Source: Saprospiraceae bacterium
GTDB lineage: Bacteria; Bacteroidota; Bacteroidia; Chitinophagales; Saprospiraceae
DNA: 9,010 nt
Reading direction: 5' to 3'
Assembly: GCA_023300835.1 (NCBI GenBank)
Contig: JALZVB010000387.1
Coordinates: 1-9,010, forward strand
The translations under genes were made by a program, and so were the position numbers. The notes under the pieces were generated by a model. The model had not been told where the DNA came from. It made no database searches and saw only the letters and a list, made by a program, of their open reading frames with translations. Below, one piece after another: positions 1-7,538 of the stretch. Numbering within the stretch: the stretch's first letter is position 1; every line of letters starts with the position of its first letter.

Positions 1-1
1 T

Positions 2-3000
2 GTGACTTGCAGTTGGTCAACATCAGCAAGTGGATTGCCAGTAATATCAACAGAATGTTCAACCCAAGTATTCCCAGGAGATGAGACGACGACATACTAC
101 TTAACAGTTACGGATGAGTCAGGATGTACTGCGACAGATGCGATGCAGTATATTTATGTTCCTTCAATAAATCCAAGTATAACTATTGTAGAAAGTAGTT
201 GTGATCCATTTTCTGAGACATTACAATTGAGTCCAGCAGGAGTTAGTTATGAGTGGAATAAGATAGGAGTCTTTGGGGTTATAGGGACAGGACAAACATT
301 ACAAGTAACAGAACCAGGTTTTTACTTTGGTATTATAGTTACGGAGGAAGGCTGTGAATTTGAAACTGAAATCAGTATACAAGACAATTGTGTTTTGCCA
401 AGAGCAGGTATATTAACATGCCCGATAGGAATAACAATCGACTGTGGAGAAGAATCAACTTTTGTACCACCGACTATAAATTATAATGGGGATTGTAGTG
501 TTGCAAATTTACCTGGTGTTATAGGAACAATTGATAGCTCATGTGATGGTGGAATTATAATAGCATTTTATTCTGGTTCAGACGATTGTGGAAACCAATT
601 GAATGTTGAATGTGAGTTTTTAGTAGATAAATGCCCTCAGCCTATTAGCACAGAATCTAAAGAAACAATATGTTCAGGTGAATCTTATTTATGGAACGGT
701 GACAGCTTTGATAGCTCAGGTGTTTATTCAGTAGAAAAGACTGATGTTAATGGATGCAGTTATGATGATATTCTGAACTTGACTGTAACACCAAAACCAG
801 AGTCGAATGTTACAACTCAATCAATCTGTCCAGGAGACGTATACAATTGGGATGGAACAGATCAAAGTGTATCAGGTTTATATACAATTACAAATGACGG
901 CTGTACAGCGAATGAAATATTAGATTTAACAGTAGTAGAAAAGCCAGCCACGTTAGTTACAAATGAGACAATATGCTCAGGCGAAACATTCGTATGGAAC
1001 GGTCAGACCTACAGTGTATCAGTAAATGAGTCACAGTTAAATGATGGTTGTACAGCAGATGAAGCGTTAAACTTAGTAGTAACACCGAAACCAGCTACCG
1101 TCGTAACATCAGAGACGATTTGTTCTGGTGAGGATTACTTATGGAATGGAACGACATATACAACAGGAGGAACATATGAAGTTTCAAATGGTGGATGTGA
1201 AGCTGACGAATCATTAATACTCACAGTAACACCATCTGGACTAGATGCAATAATCAATGAGACAATCTGTTTTGGAGAATCATTTATATGGAATGGAACT
1301 ATATATAATTCAGAAGGACAATATTTGTCAACGGGAACAGGATGTAATGGTGATGAGATACTTAATTTAGTAGTGACTTCAAAGCCTGTTTCATTAATTA
1401 CAAATGAGACGATATGTGATGGTGAAAGCCTTACATGGAATGGTCAGAGTTACAGCACAGCAGGAACATTCACAGATTTAAATGATGGTTGTACAGCAGA
1501 TGAAGCGTTAAACTTAGTCGTAACACCAAAACCAGAATCGAATGTTACAATACAATCGATTTGTCCTGGAGACGTATTCAAGTGGGACGGCATAGATCAA
1601 AGTGTATCAGGGTTATATACAATTACAAATGATGGCTGTACGGCTAATGAAATATTAGATTTAACAGTAGTAGAAAAGCCACAAACAATTGTAACAAATG
1701 AGACAATATGTTCAGGCGAAACTTTCGAATGGAATGGTCAGATCTACAGTGCATCAGCAACTGAATCACAGTTGAATGATGGTTGTGCAGCGGACCTAGA
1801 ATTAAATTTAGTAGTAACATCAAAACCACAAGACATTATAGTAACACAAAGTGTATGTGATGGTGATGTTTATACATGGAATGGAAATGATTACGATGCT
1901 ACAGGAGAATATGTAGAATCTAATAATGGCTGTACGTCTAATGAGATATTGATGTTAACGGTTATACCACAAGGAACAGATCAGACGATTACGGCAAGTA
2001 TCTGCTCTGGAGAAGAATATACTTTCTTAGGCCAAGTTTACACTATGACTGGTATATATATTGAGAATGGAACTGGAACTTGTACAGGATCACAGATACT
2101 TGATTTGACAGTACATACGGGTACCCCAAGTGAAGTAATAAACAATTCATTTTGTAGAGGAGACTTCTATGCATATGCAGGTATGACATATACAGAGACA
2201 GGCGTTTATAGAATTAACCAACAAGATGTAAATGGTTGTGATTATGAGGTAATACTTAATTTAACAGCAGAAGATTGTGGTCCAGAATGTACTACAGTAG
2301 AACATGCAGTTACAGAAATAGAAATGTGCTCGACAAGAACATTCTTTGTAACGGATAATGTAACAGGAATCACATCAGGTCCACATGAGGTTACTACAAA
2401 TGAAGAAGCAGAAATAGGTGCTTCACCATGTACGGGAGGTGTTTTATACAACGGAAAAGATGTAACAGCTGCAACGGAAGTAACTGGACCAGTTACAGCT
2501 TTGGGGTCATACGCATGGATATGTATTGATGGAAATGATTGCGTTACAGATATATACCCAATAATAGTAATAGAAGGAAATTGCGAGGAGACAGTAGGTG
2601 TAAATATTGAGAAAACGGCATCAGAGAGTTGTGTATGTCCAGGAGAGACTGTGTCTTATAACTTAACAGTAAAAATGATCGGTGGACTTCCAGGATTAGA
2701 GATAAGAGATGTAGAAGTAGAAGATAGTCAATTGTCAAGTACATTGACAACAGCAAGTGCTTCGTTTGATACTAGTAGTGACAACGGAAGTGACAGCATA
2801 ATCAGTTTTATTGATGCAGATGGAGATGGGAATTCAGATGAAACTTTTGTATTCAATTACGATTTAATATTGACAGAAACAACAACTAGCACAGCAGTTG
2901 ATATTGGGATGGTATACTATAACGGAGAACTGCTAGCGAGAGCTAGTAACACAAGTACAGTGATAGTAGAAGCGACTAATAGTTGTTGTGCAGCCTGTGA

Positions 3001-4558
3001 TCTAGCAGTAAATTCTACCTCAATAGTAGATTCTAATTGTAACGATGCAGACGGGAGTATTGACATTACAGTGTCAGGTGGAACAGCGCCATTTGTATAT
3101 GCATGGAGTACAGGTAGTACAGAGGAAGACCTATCAAACATTGTAGCAGGTGAATATGAATTAACTGTAACAGATGCTAGGGACTGTGTTGTGAATAGTA
3201 CTTATACAGTTGGATTAGTACCATGTAAACTGGGACAGATTGGAAATTTTGTCTGGGAAGATGATAATGCAGATGGATCGCAAAATGGAACTGAGCAAGG
3301 AATTGAGAATGCAGAAGTAAGATTGTATGATATTGATAGCTTGTTGATAGGAACAATAGTGACAGATGCCAATGGAAGTTATTTATTTGATGCTGTTCCA
3401 GCAGGAGAATATTATATTGAAATTACTTTACCAACAACAAATACGGGTTATATAAGTACGGGAACTAATCAAGGGACAATTGAAACGGATAGTGATATCG
3501 TTTCTAAGAAAGAAAGGGTATTTAGTACCGAGGAAATTGTTTTAGGATTAGGAGAAGTAAACTTAGACATAGATGGTGGGTTTTACTTAGGAAACAAGAT
3601 AGGGAATCAAGTATGGTTTGAATCTACTTCTGCAGAGACAGGCGCTAATATATTTGACAGTTCAGATGAAATTCTAGAAACAGTCGAAGTGGCACTTATG
3701 GCTATAGGAAGCAATGATGCTATTATGACAGAATACACAGATAACTTTGGTAGATACTTGTTTACTGATGTGCCAGCTGGATCTTATTATGTTGAATTTA
3801 AAGCACCGTCTGGATTTACGTTTATTTCTGCAGATATGGGTGGGGATGATACACAAGATAGTGATGCTATTAAAGATCCTAATAATCCAAGTATAGGAAG
3901 GTCTCATGGAATAACAGTATTAGTAGGAGATGTGAATTTAACAATTGATGCAGGATTAATGCCTTCGTCAATAGTAGTAGCTATAGAGCTATTGAGTTTG
4001 TCAGCAGAAAGAGAAACGGAGAGTGAGATTACAAATCTATTATGGAAGACGATAACAGAAGTTAACAGTGATTACTTTATTGTCGAGAGGAGTGACGCTT
4101 TGAATGGAGAATATAATGAAATAGGAAATGTAAAAGCCGCTGGAAATAGTAGTAAAACTATTGGTTATAGCTTTGCTGATACGGACGCTATTGAAACTGG
4201 TAGTTATTACTATAGATTAAGAATGGTTGACTTTGATGGTAGCGAGTCAATGTCTAACATTGTATCTGTAGAAGTTGTGAATGATAAACAAGATAAACAA
4301 CAAGTGACTATTAAATTATATCCTAATCCAGCAAAAGATATTGTCAATATAGATATAGAGACAGAATACGATTCTAGTATAGAAGGAGGTCTTTATAATG
4401 CATTGGGACAGCAGATGCTTGAGATTGATATATCTAGAGTTAATGCTGGTGTAACGACTGTTTCATTGGATGTTTCTGGTCTTAATTCTGGAACATATTT
4501 CGTGAGAGCTAAGGTAGGAAAGAGAGTAGTTTTTGAAAAACTTACAATTGCTGAATAG
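2..4558 (+). CDS. Giant multidomain T9SS-secreted surface protein/adhesin (5' end missing)
   Basis: This is the last 1,518 codons of a very long gene. The reading frame is open to the window edge and no signal peptide is seen, so the true start lies upstream. Residue numbers count from position 2. Residues 1-130 look like PKD/Ig-type modules (TYYLTVTDESGC), and 133-211 a Cys-rich HYR-like module. Residues 221-758 hold eleven repeats with the pattern ETICSGE...WNG...GCTADE. Residues 759-867 are Cys-rich and unrecognised. Residues 868-990 are DUF11-like and contain an acidic loop (DADGDGNSDE, 938-947). About 1000-1072 is a SprB repeat (GGTAPFVYAWSTGS). About 1077-1196 and 1197-1319 are SdrD B-like domains (GNFVWEDDNADG, GNQVWF). 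About 1328-1427 is Fn3-like, and 1437-1518 is a T9SS type A sorting domain (IKLYPNP...). Proteins of this build are exported across the outer membrane by T9SS and held on the surface or released. A role in adhesion or matrix is inferred from the architecture; no enzymatic domain is visible. It ends at TAG just before a strong terminator. Confidence 0.93.
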   Translation: MTCSWSTSASGLPVISTECSTQVFPGDETTTYYLTVTDESGCTATDAMQYIYVPSINPSITIVESSCDPFSETLQLSPAGVSYEWNKIGVFGVIGTGQTLQVTEPGFYFGIIVTEEGCEFETEISIQDNCVLPRAGILTCPIGITIDCGEESTFVPPTINYNGDCSVANLPGVIGTIDSSCDGGIIIAFYSGSDDCGNQLNVECEFLVDKCPQPISTESKETICSGESYLWNGDSFDSSGVYSVEKTDVNGCSYDDILNLTVTPKPESNVTTQSICPGDVYNWDGTDQSVSGLYTITNDGCTANEILDLTVVEKPATLVTNETICSGETFVWNGQTYSVSVNESQLNDGCTADEALNLVVTPKPATVVTSETICSGEDYLWNGTTYTTGGTYEVSNGGCEADESLILTVTPSGLDAIINETICFGESFIWNGTIYNSEGQYLSTGTGCNGDEILNLVVTSKPVSLITNETICDGESLTWNGQSYSTAGTFTDLNDGCTADEALNLVVTPKPESNVTIQSICPGDVFKWDGIDQSVSGLYTITNDGCTANEILDLTVVEKPQTIVTNETICSGETFEWNGQIYSASATESQLNDGCAADLELNLVVTSKPQDIIVTQSVCDGDVYTWNGNDYDATGEYVESNNGCTSNEILMLTVIPQGTDQTITASICSGEEYTFLGQVYTMTGIYIENGTGTCTGSQILDLTVHTGTPSEVINNSFCRGDFYAYAGMTYTETGVYRINQQDVNGCDYEVILNLTAEDCGPECTTVEHAVTEIEMCSTRTFFVTDNVTGITSGPHEVTTNEEAEIGASPCTGGVLYNGKDVTAATEVTGPVTALGSYAWICIDGNDCVTDIYPIIVIEGNCEETVGVNIEKTASESCVCPGETVSYNLTVKMIGGLPGLEIRDVEVEDSQLSSTLTTASASFDTSSDNGSDSIISFIDADGDGNSDETFVFNYDLILTETTTSTAVDIGMVYYNGELLARASNTSTVIVEATNSCCAACDLAVNSTSIVDSNCNDADGSIDITVSGGTAPFVYAWSTGSTEEDLSNIVAGEYELTVTDARDCVVNSTYTVGLVPCKLGQIGNFVWEDDNADGSQNGTEQGIENAEVRLYDIDSLLIGTIVTDANGSYLFDAVPAGEYYIEITLPTTNTGYISTGTNQGTIETDSDIVSKKERVFSTEEIVLGLGEVNLDIDGGFYLGNKIGNQVWFESTSAETGANIFDSSDEILETVEVALMAIGSNDAIMTEYTDNFGRYLFTDVPAGSYYVEFKAPSGFTFISADMGGDDTQDSDAIKDPNNPSIGRSHGITVLVGDVNLTIDAGLMPSSIVVAIELLSLSAERETESEITNLLWKTITEVNSDYFIVERSDALNGEYNEIGNVKAAGNSSKTIGYSFADTDAIETGSYYYRLRMVDFDGSESMSNIVSVEVVNDKQDKQQVTIKLYPNPAKDIVNIDIETEYDSSIEGGLYNALGQQMLEIDISRVNAGVTTVSLDVSGLNSGTYFVRAKVGKRVVFEKLTIAE
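788..1089 (+). repeat. Segmental duplication, copy A (two repeat units)
   Basis: This block, from the end of unit 1 through unit 3, closely matches positions 1523-1824. The offset is exactly 735 bp, or five 147-bp units. The first full unit differs from its partner by about 5 of 49 residues. At DNA level there are long identical runs, for example positions 910-945 against 1645-1680. The match fades toward the end of the second unit. The pattern suggests duplication or gene conversion of a multi-unit block within the array. Confidence 0.8.
1523..1824 (+). repeat. Segmental duplication, copy B (two repeat units)
   Basis: Partner of the block at 788-1089, covering the end of unit 6 through unit 8. 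Shared peptide marks are SICPGDV, SGLYTITNDGCTANE and LDLTVVEKP in the first unit, and ETICSGETF, WNGQ and SQLNDGC in the second. Many differences between the copies are synonymous, for example gacggc/gatggc and acagcg/acggct, consistent with selection to keep the protein sequence. Confidence 0.8.
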
Positions 4559-4582
4559 AAAATAATCAATTAAAATTATTTT

Positions 4583-4613
4583 AAAAGGGCACCCCAAAAA
4601 GGTGCCCTTTTTT
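4583..4613. terminator. Strong rho-independent terminator, probably bidirectional
   Basis: An 11-bp perfect stem pairs 4583-4593 (AAAAGGGCACC) with 4601-4611 (GGTGCCCTTTT) around a 7-nt loop (CCAAAAA). The forward strand ends in a run of six T at 4608-4613. It lies 24 bp after the stop of the surface-protein gene. Read from the other strand, the hairpin is followed by TTTT and a further AT-rich stretch, so it may also end the convergent thioredoxin-like gene. The TAA stop of that gene (4612-4614) overlaps the T run. Confidence 0.88.
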
Positions 4614-5784
4614 ATCTTATGATATCTTCTTTTATAAAATCTAGAGTAGGTTCATATTCTTTACCTAAAACATCAGCTACCTGCTGAGCGGTTTGGATCA
4701 TTTTGTCAGACATGTAGTCATTTCCAGTCTTGTAATATAAAAGCGATAAGCAGTCATATCTCCAGAAAGTACCATCCTCTTTTATTGTTGATCGCAATGA
4801 AGATATGAGTTCATCATAATCAATCGTTCTCCTACTTTCAGACAGAAGTAATCTAATGACTGAAGCGAAGAGTACATTTTCGTTAGAAGTCTCGGGATAG
4901 TATTTTATAAGATTGACTGAGTAATTTATGGAAGGGCCTCTGCCCCAAAGTAAGTATTTTATCTTGACAAAATTCTCCAACTTATCAGCGCCTAGGATTC
5001 TATGCTTTTTAAACCATTTTTTGACGGGTTTATATTCAAACTTAGGTCTTCCTCGACCATTTGTATCTAGAGAATTTACAAAAACATGAAACGCAATGTT
5101 TTCCTTAATGCTGATACTGTCAAATCGTTCAAAAAACTTAAAGTGATATTTGGAAATGAATTTCAAATATTTCTTATCCAATTGAAAGTTGTCTTTAATC
5201 AAAGACATGCTCACTGGGTCTCGCCAGTCTGTAGATTTTTTATCTAAATACATTTTGACAAGATTCTTAGCTGAATATTCGTCTCTATGTAGTTTGGTAG
5301 AATTTATGTTTGCAATTATTGAATGTCTATCAGAAATAAGTGCTAGCGAATCAAGATTCTGTTTTAGATATCGATTGTTATTGCGTGACTTATTTAATAA
5401 TGAAATAACGTCAGTAGGAGAGTGGTAACCACTGGTTCTTAGAATAACATTCTCATTTTTGTCCATTATAAATAATGAAGGGAAAACATTAACTTCATAT
5501 TTGCTAGCAAATTTCTTTTTCCTTACGGCATTTATAGAGACGCATTCATAATTCTTACGCAAGGCCTCTACGGTAAGTGTATCGATAAAAGCATCGTCTA
5601 TCATCCGCATACTTGGTATTGACCAATCCGCATAGGCAAATACAAAAATATATTTGCCAGATAATTGCGCAGATCTCTTAGCTTTTGATAATGTCGAATG
5701 CTGGAATACCTCTTTGTCAATACTCTGAGCAGGAAGTACTGTATGGCTCAAGAAAATGATAATTAATAGAAATAGACGCTTCAA
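4612..5784 (-). CDS. Exported thioredoxin-fold protein with Ser-x-x-Ser in place of the redox CxxC
   Basis: 390 residues. An N-terminal signal peptide (MKRLFLLIIIFLS..., likely cleaved near LPAQS at residue 19-20) has no lipobox Cys, so a soluble periplasmic or exported protein is expected. Residues about 30-130 match the thioredoxin_7/DUF255-like pattern: a helix of the KAKRSAQLSGK type, a strand (YIFVFAYADW), the active-site position W54-S-I-P-S58, and a cis-proline loop (VFPSLFI, P102). The family usually has WCxxC; here both Cys are Ser, and the only other Cys are C81 and C345. Thiol-disulfide exchange is therefore not expected. A binding or scaffold role is inferred. Residues about 130-390 are mainly predicted helical, with no family I recognise; TPR-like helices near the C-terminus are possible. 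The start is TTG at 5784-5782: an in-frame TAA lies 8 codons upstream with no ATG between, and the next Met (59, 61) would remove the signal peptide and active-site loop. No Shine-Dalgarno site is visible. Confidence 0.85.
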   Translation of the reverse strand: MKRLFLLIIIFLSHTVLPAQSIDKEVFQHSTLSKAKRSAQLSGKYIFVFAYADWSIPSMRMIDDAFIDTLTVEALRKNYECVSINAVRKKKFASKYEVNVFPSLFIMDKNENVILRTSGYHSPTDVISLLNKSRNNNRYLKQNLDSLALISDRHSIIANINSTKLHRDEYSAKNLVKMYLDKKSTDWRDPVSMSLIKDNFQLDKKYLKFISKYHFKFFERFDSISIKENIAFHVFVNSLDTNGRGRPKFEYKPVKKWFKKHRILGADKLENFVKIKYLLWGRGPSINYSVNLIKYYPETSNENVLFASVIRLLLSESRRTIDYDELISSLRSTIKEDGTFWRYDCLSLLYYKTGNDYMSDKMIQTAQQVADVLGKEYEPTLDFIKEDIIR

Positions 5785-5850
5785 AATTGTAATAGTGTTT
5801 TGTTAGAACGACATAAATTATATCCCAATATCGTAAAATAGCGAATCTTA

Positions 5851-5870
5851 TTGTATTTACAAATATGTAA
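5851..5870. promoter_or_regulatory. Overlapping dyads in divergent intergenic region (possible operator)
   Basis: Two perfect inverted repeats share a central half-site: TTGTA-tt-TACAA at 5851-5862 and TTACA-aata-TGTAA at 5857-5870. They sit near the middle of the 173-bp gap between the divergent thioredoxin-like and ABC ATPase genes. TTGTA/TACAA arms resemble binding sites of many dimeric regulators, but no regulator gene is nearby, and such AT-rich dyads can arise by chance. No convincing Bacteroidota promoter (TTG, 17-19 nt, TAnnTTTG) was found on either strand of this gap. Confidence 0.25.
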
Positions 5871-5963
5871 TATGATTAAGGTTTATAAAGCATTTTAATT
5901 TCTATAGAGATCAATGCGATCATTTATTAGCCAATAGCTAGGTATTTTTCTAGTTTAGTGTCA

Positions 5964-7442
5964 ATGAAGTCAGTAATGAACCCCATTTTGCTAATAGAGA
6001 ACCTGTCTTTATCTATTCAAAATAGAGATAAAAAGGTGTTCACGATATTGGATAAAGTCTCATTGAGAATCAATTCTGGAGAAATCCTTGGACTTGTAGG
6101 GGATTCGGGCAGTGGAAAGACAATGCTTGCAAGGTCTATTTTGAGATTATTTAATGCTAGTTACAGAACTATATTAGAAGGGCATATTTATTATTATAAT
6201 GAAGGTAAAATGGTTGATCTCCTAGAGTCCAATCATACCGCACTGTCTATAATAAGGCAAGAGCATATTGGATTTGTCTTTCAACATTCTATGCAAGTGC
6301 TTAATCCGATACAAACTTTGGGTGATCAAATTTTAGAAAAAATGACTACAAAGTCAAAGTCAGCTGTAGTTGATTTACTCGAGGAGGTAATGTTGATTCC
6401 CGCAGAACGTTACTATAAAGCCTACCCACATCAGGTCTCTGGTGGCGAACTCCAACGTTGTCTTATTGCTCTAGCGCTTGTCAATAACCCTAAACTATTA
6501 ATTGCTGATGAGCCATTATCTGCACTCGATCAGCATACCTCATTTGAGATATTGAACCTGATCAAGCGTTTAACTCAGTCTAGAAAACTGTGTATCCTAT
6601 TCATATCACATGATATAAAAGTGGTAAAAGAAATATGTTCCAATATCGCATTTATGTCTGATGGTAGGATTATAGCCGATTCCGTAAACATTGACGAGAA
6701 TCCTCACACTAATGCTGGTCGGTCAGACAACCTGCCTCCTTTTTCGCTTGAGCATGTCATTTTAGAAGTCTCTGATTTAAACAAATCATATAGTGACAAA
6801 GGCATTGTATTTAGAAAAATCAATGCCGTAAAGTCGGTTATCCAAGGCTTCGGACTCAAGCTTCATCAAGGTGAGATTCTCGGTATTGTAGGTGTTTCAG
6901 GAAGTGGAAAATCTACATTGGCAAGAATATTAGCAAGACTGGAGAGTTATGACTCTGGTATAATAAAATTTAAAACCTATGATTTTAAGAACTTTACTTA
7001 TTCAGATGTATCGGCATTTAGAAAGCAATCAAGAATAATATTTCAAGATCCACATAGTTCGATGCCGCCGCATCTTTCTGTTAGGTATATTATGACGGAA
7101 GCTGCTAAATTACTGGGGATTACAGATTCTGTGTTAGCTATTAAGGAAGCCTTTATAAAAGTAAATTTAGCTATAGATTTATTAGACAGGCTTCCGCGCC
7201 AATTATCAGGCGGACAACAACAGCGAGTCCTTATTGCACGAGCTCTTTTAGGTAATCCATCGTTTCTGATTTGTGATGAGATCTTGTCGTCTTTAGATGC
7301 GACTGTCCAAGAAAAGATTATTAAATGCCTTATTAATCTTAATGTAACTGAAGGGATTTCTATTCTTTTTATATCCCATGATTTGCCAGTTGTAACCAGA
7401 ATTGCACACGATATAATTGAGATGCCAATGCTTAATAATTAA
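5964..7442 (+). CDS. Fused dual-domain ABC transporter ATPase, OppD-OppF/DppD-DppF (peptide/nickel) type
   Basis: Two complete ATP-binding domains in one chain of about 492 residues. Numbering below counts from the GTG at 5958. Domain 1: Walker A G48-DSGSGK-T55, Q-loop Q109, signature VSGGE (160-164), Walker B LLIADE (E185), D-loop SALD, switch H218. Domain 2: Walker A G312-VSGSGKS-T320, Q-loop IFQD (Q363), signature LSGGQ (416-420), Walker B FLICDE (E441), D-loop SSLD, H474. Both sites look catalytically intact. The sequence style matches ATPases of the peptide/nickel importer family, which power uptake through two permease subunits. The chain is shorter than usual fused members (about 530-570): each domain ends soon after the H-loop, so the oligopeptide-specific C-terminal extension is reduced or absent. 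No permease or binding-protein gene is in the window. ATG 5964 is preferred; ATG 5976 (MNPILLIENL) or GTG 5958 are possible, with an in-frame stop at 5928. Substrate is unknown. Confidence 0.9.
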   Translation: MKSVMNPILLIENLSLSIQNRDKKVFTILDKVSLRINSGEILGLVGDSGSGKTMLARSILRLFNASYRTILEGHIYYYNEGKMVDLLESNHTALSIIRQEHIGFVFQHSMQVLNPIQTLGDQILEKMTTKSKSAVVDLLEEVMLIPAERYYKAYPHQVSGGELQRCLIALALVNNPKLLIADEPLSALDQHTSFEILNLIKRLTQSRKLCILFISHDIKVVKEICSNIAFMSDGRIIADSVNIDENPHTNAGRSDNLPPFSLEHVILEVSDLNKSYSDKGIVFRKINAVKSVIQGFGLKLHQGEILGIVGVSGSGKSTLARILARLESYDSGIIKFKTYDFKNFTYSDVSAFRKQSRIIFQDPHSSMPPHLSVRYIMTEAAKLLGITDSVLAIKEAFIKVNLAIDLLDRLPRQLSGGQQQRVLIARALLGNPSFLICDEILSSLDATVQEKIIKCLINLNVTEGISILFISHDLPVVTRIAHDIIEMPMLNN

Positions 7443-7538
7443 AGTATTAAGAAATTTTTAAGGGTTGGTGTAACCATTGTGAAATGTTTAACGTTGTAAA
7501 AGTGACTTTTGCCTACATTTACAAGTACAACGACCAGA

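Larger units (their letters stand above)
662..2275 (+). repeat. Coding tandem repeat array, 11 units of about 147 bp (49 aa)
   Basis: Eleven consecutive units encode ETICSGE-type starts at residues 221, 273, 322, 371, 420, 469, 518, 567, 616, 665 and 715 of the flanking ORF. Unit 1 is 52 residues, units 2-9 are exactly 49, and unit 10 is 50. Each unit has the pattern [E/Q]-[T/S]-[I/V]-C-x-G-[E/D], then W-[N/D]-G in most, then G-C about 25 residues after the first Cys, then a beta-strand such as LNLVVTPKP. The last two units have diverged: W-N-G becomes FLG or YAG. The two Cys per unit could form an intra-domain disulfide, which is an inference. Similar ICSG...G.C units are common in large Bacteroidota surface proteins, where they are expected to form strings of small beta-sandwich domains. 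Confidence 0.9.

Noticed and set aside
2..4. GTG at position 2 as the start of the surface protein
   Set aside because: No signal peptide follows, and the frame begins in the middle of a PKD/Ig-like module, so the gene continues upstream of the window.
662..2275. Regular 147-bp repeats that might suggest a CRISPR array or non-coding satellite
   Set aside because: The repeats are in frame, lack stop codons, vary mainly in ways that keep the protein pattern, and have no spacer/repeat structure.
1644..3907. Several short minus-strand open frames opposite the surface-protein gene
   Set aside because: They are antisense to a long coding frame with clear domains, and their translations show low-complexity Leu/Ser/Ile sequence without recognisable starts or domains.
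5189..5428. Plus-strand open frame of 79 codons
   Set aside because: It lies wholly inside the thioredoxin-like gene on the other strand and shows no domain or signal.
7504..7511. GACTTTTG, near the Bacteroidota -7 box TAnnTTTG; also present reversed at 8758-8765 upstream of fmt
   Set aside because: The first base departs from the consensus in both places, and no TTG lies 17-19 nt upstream in either.
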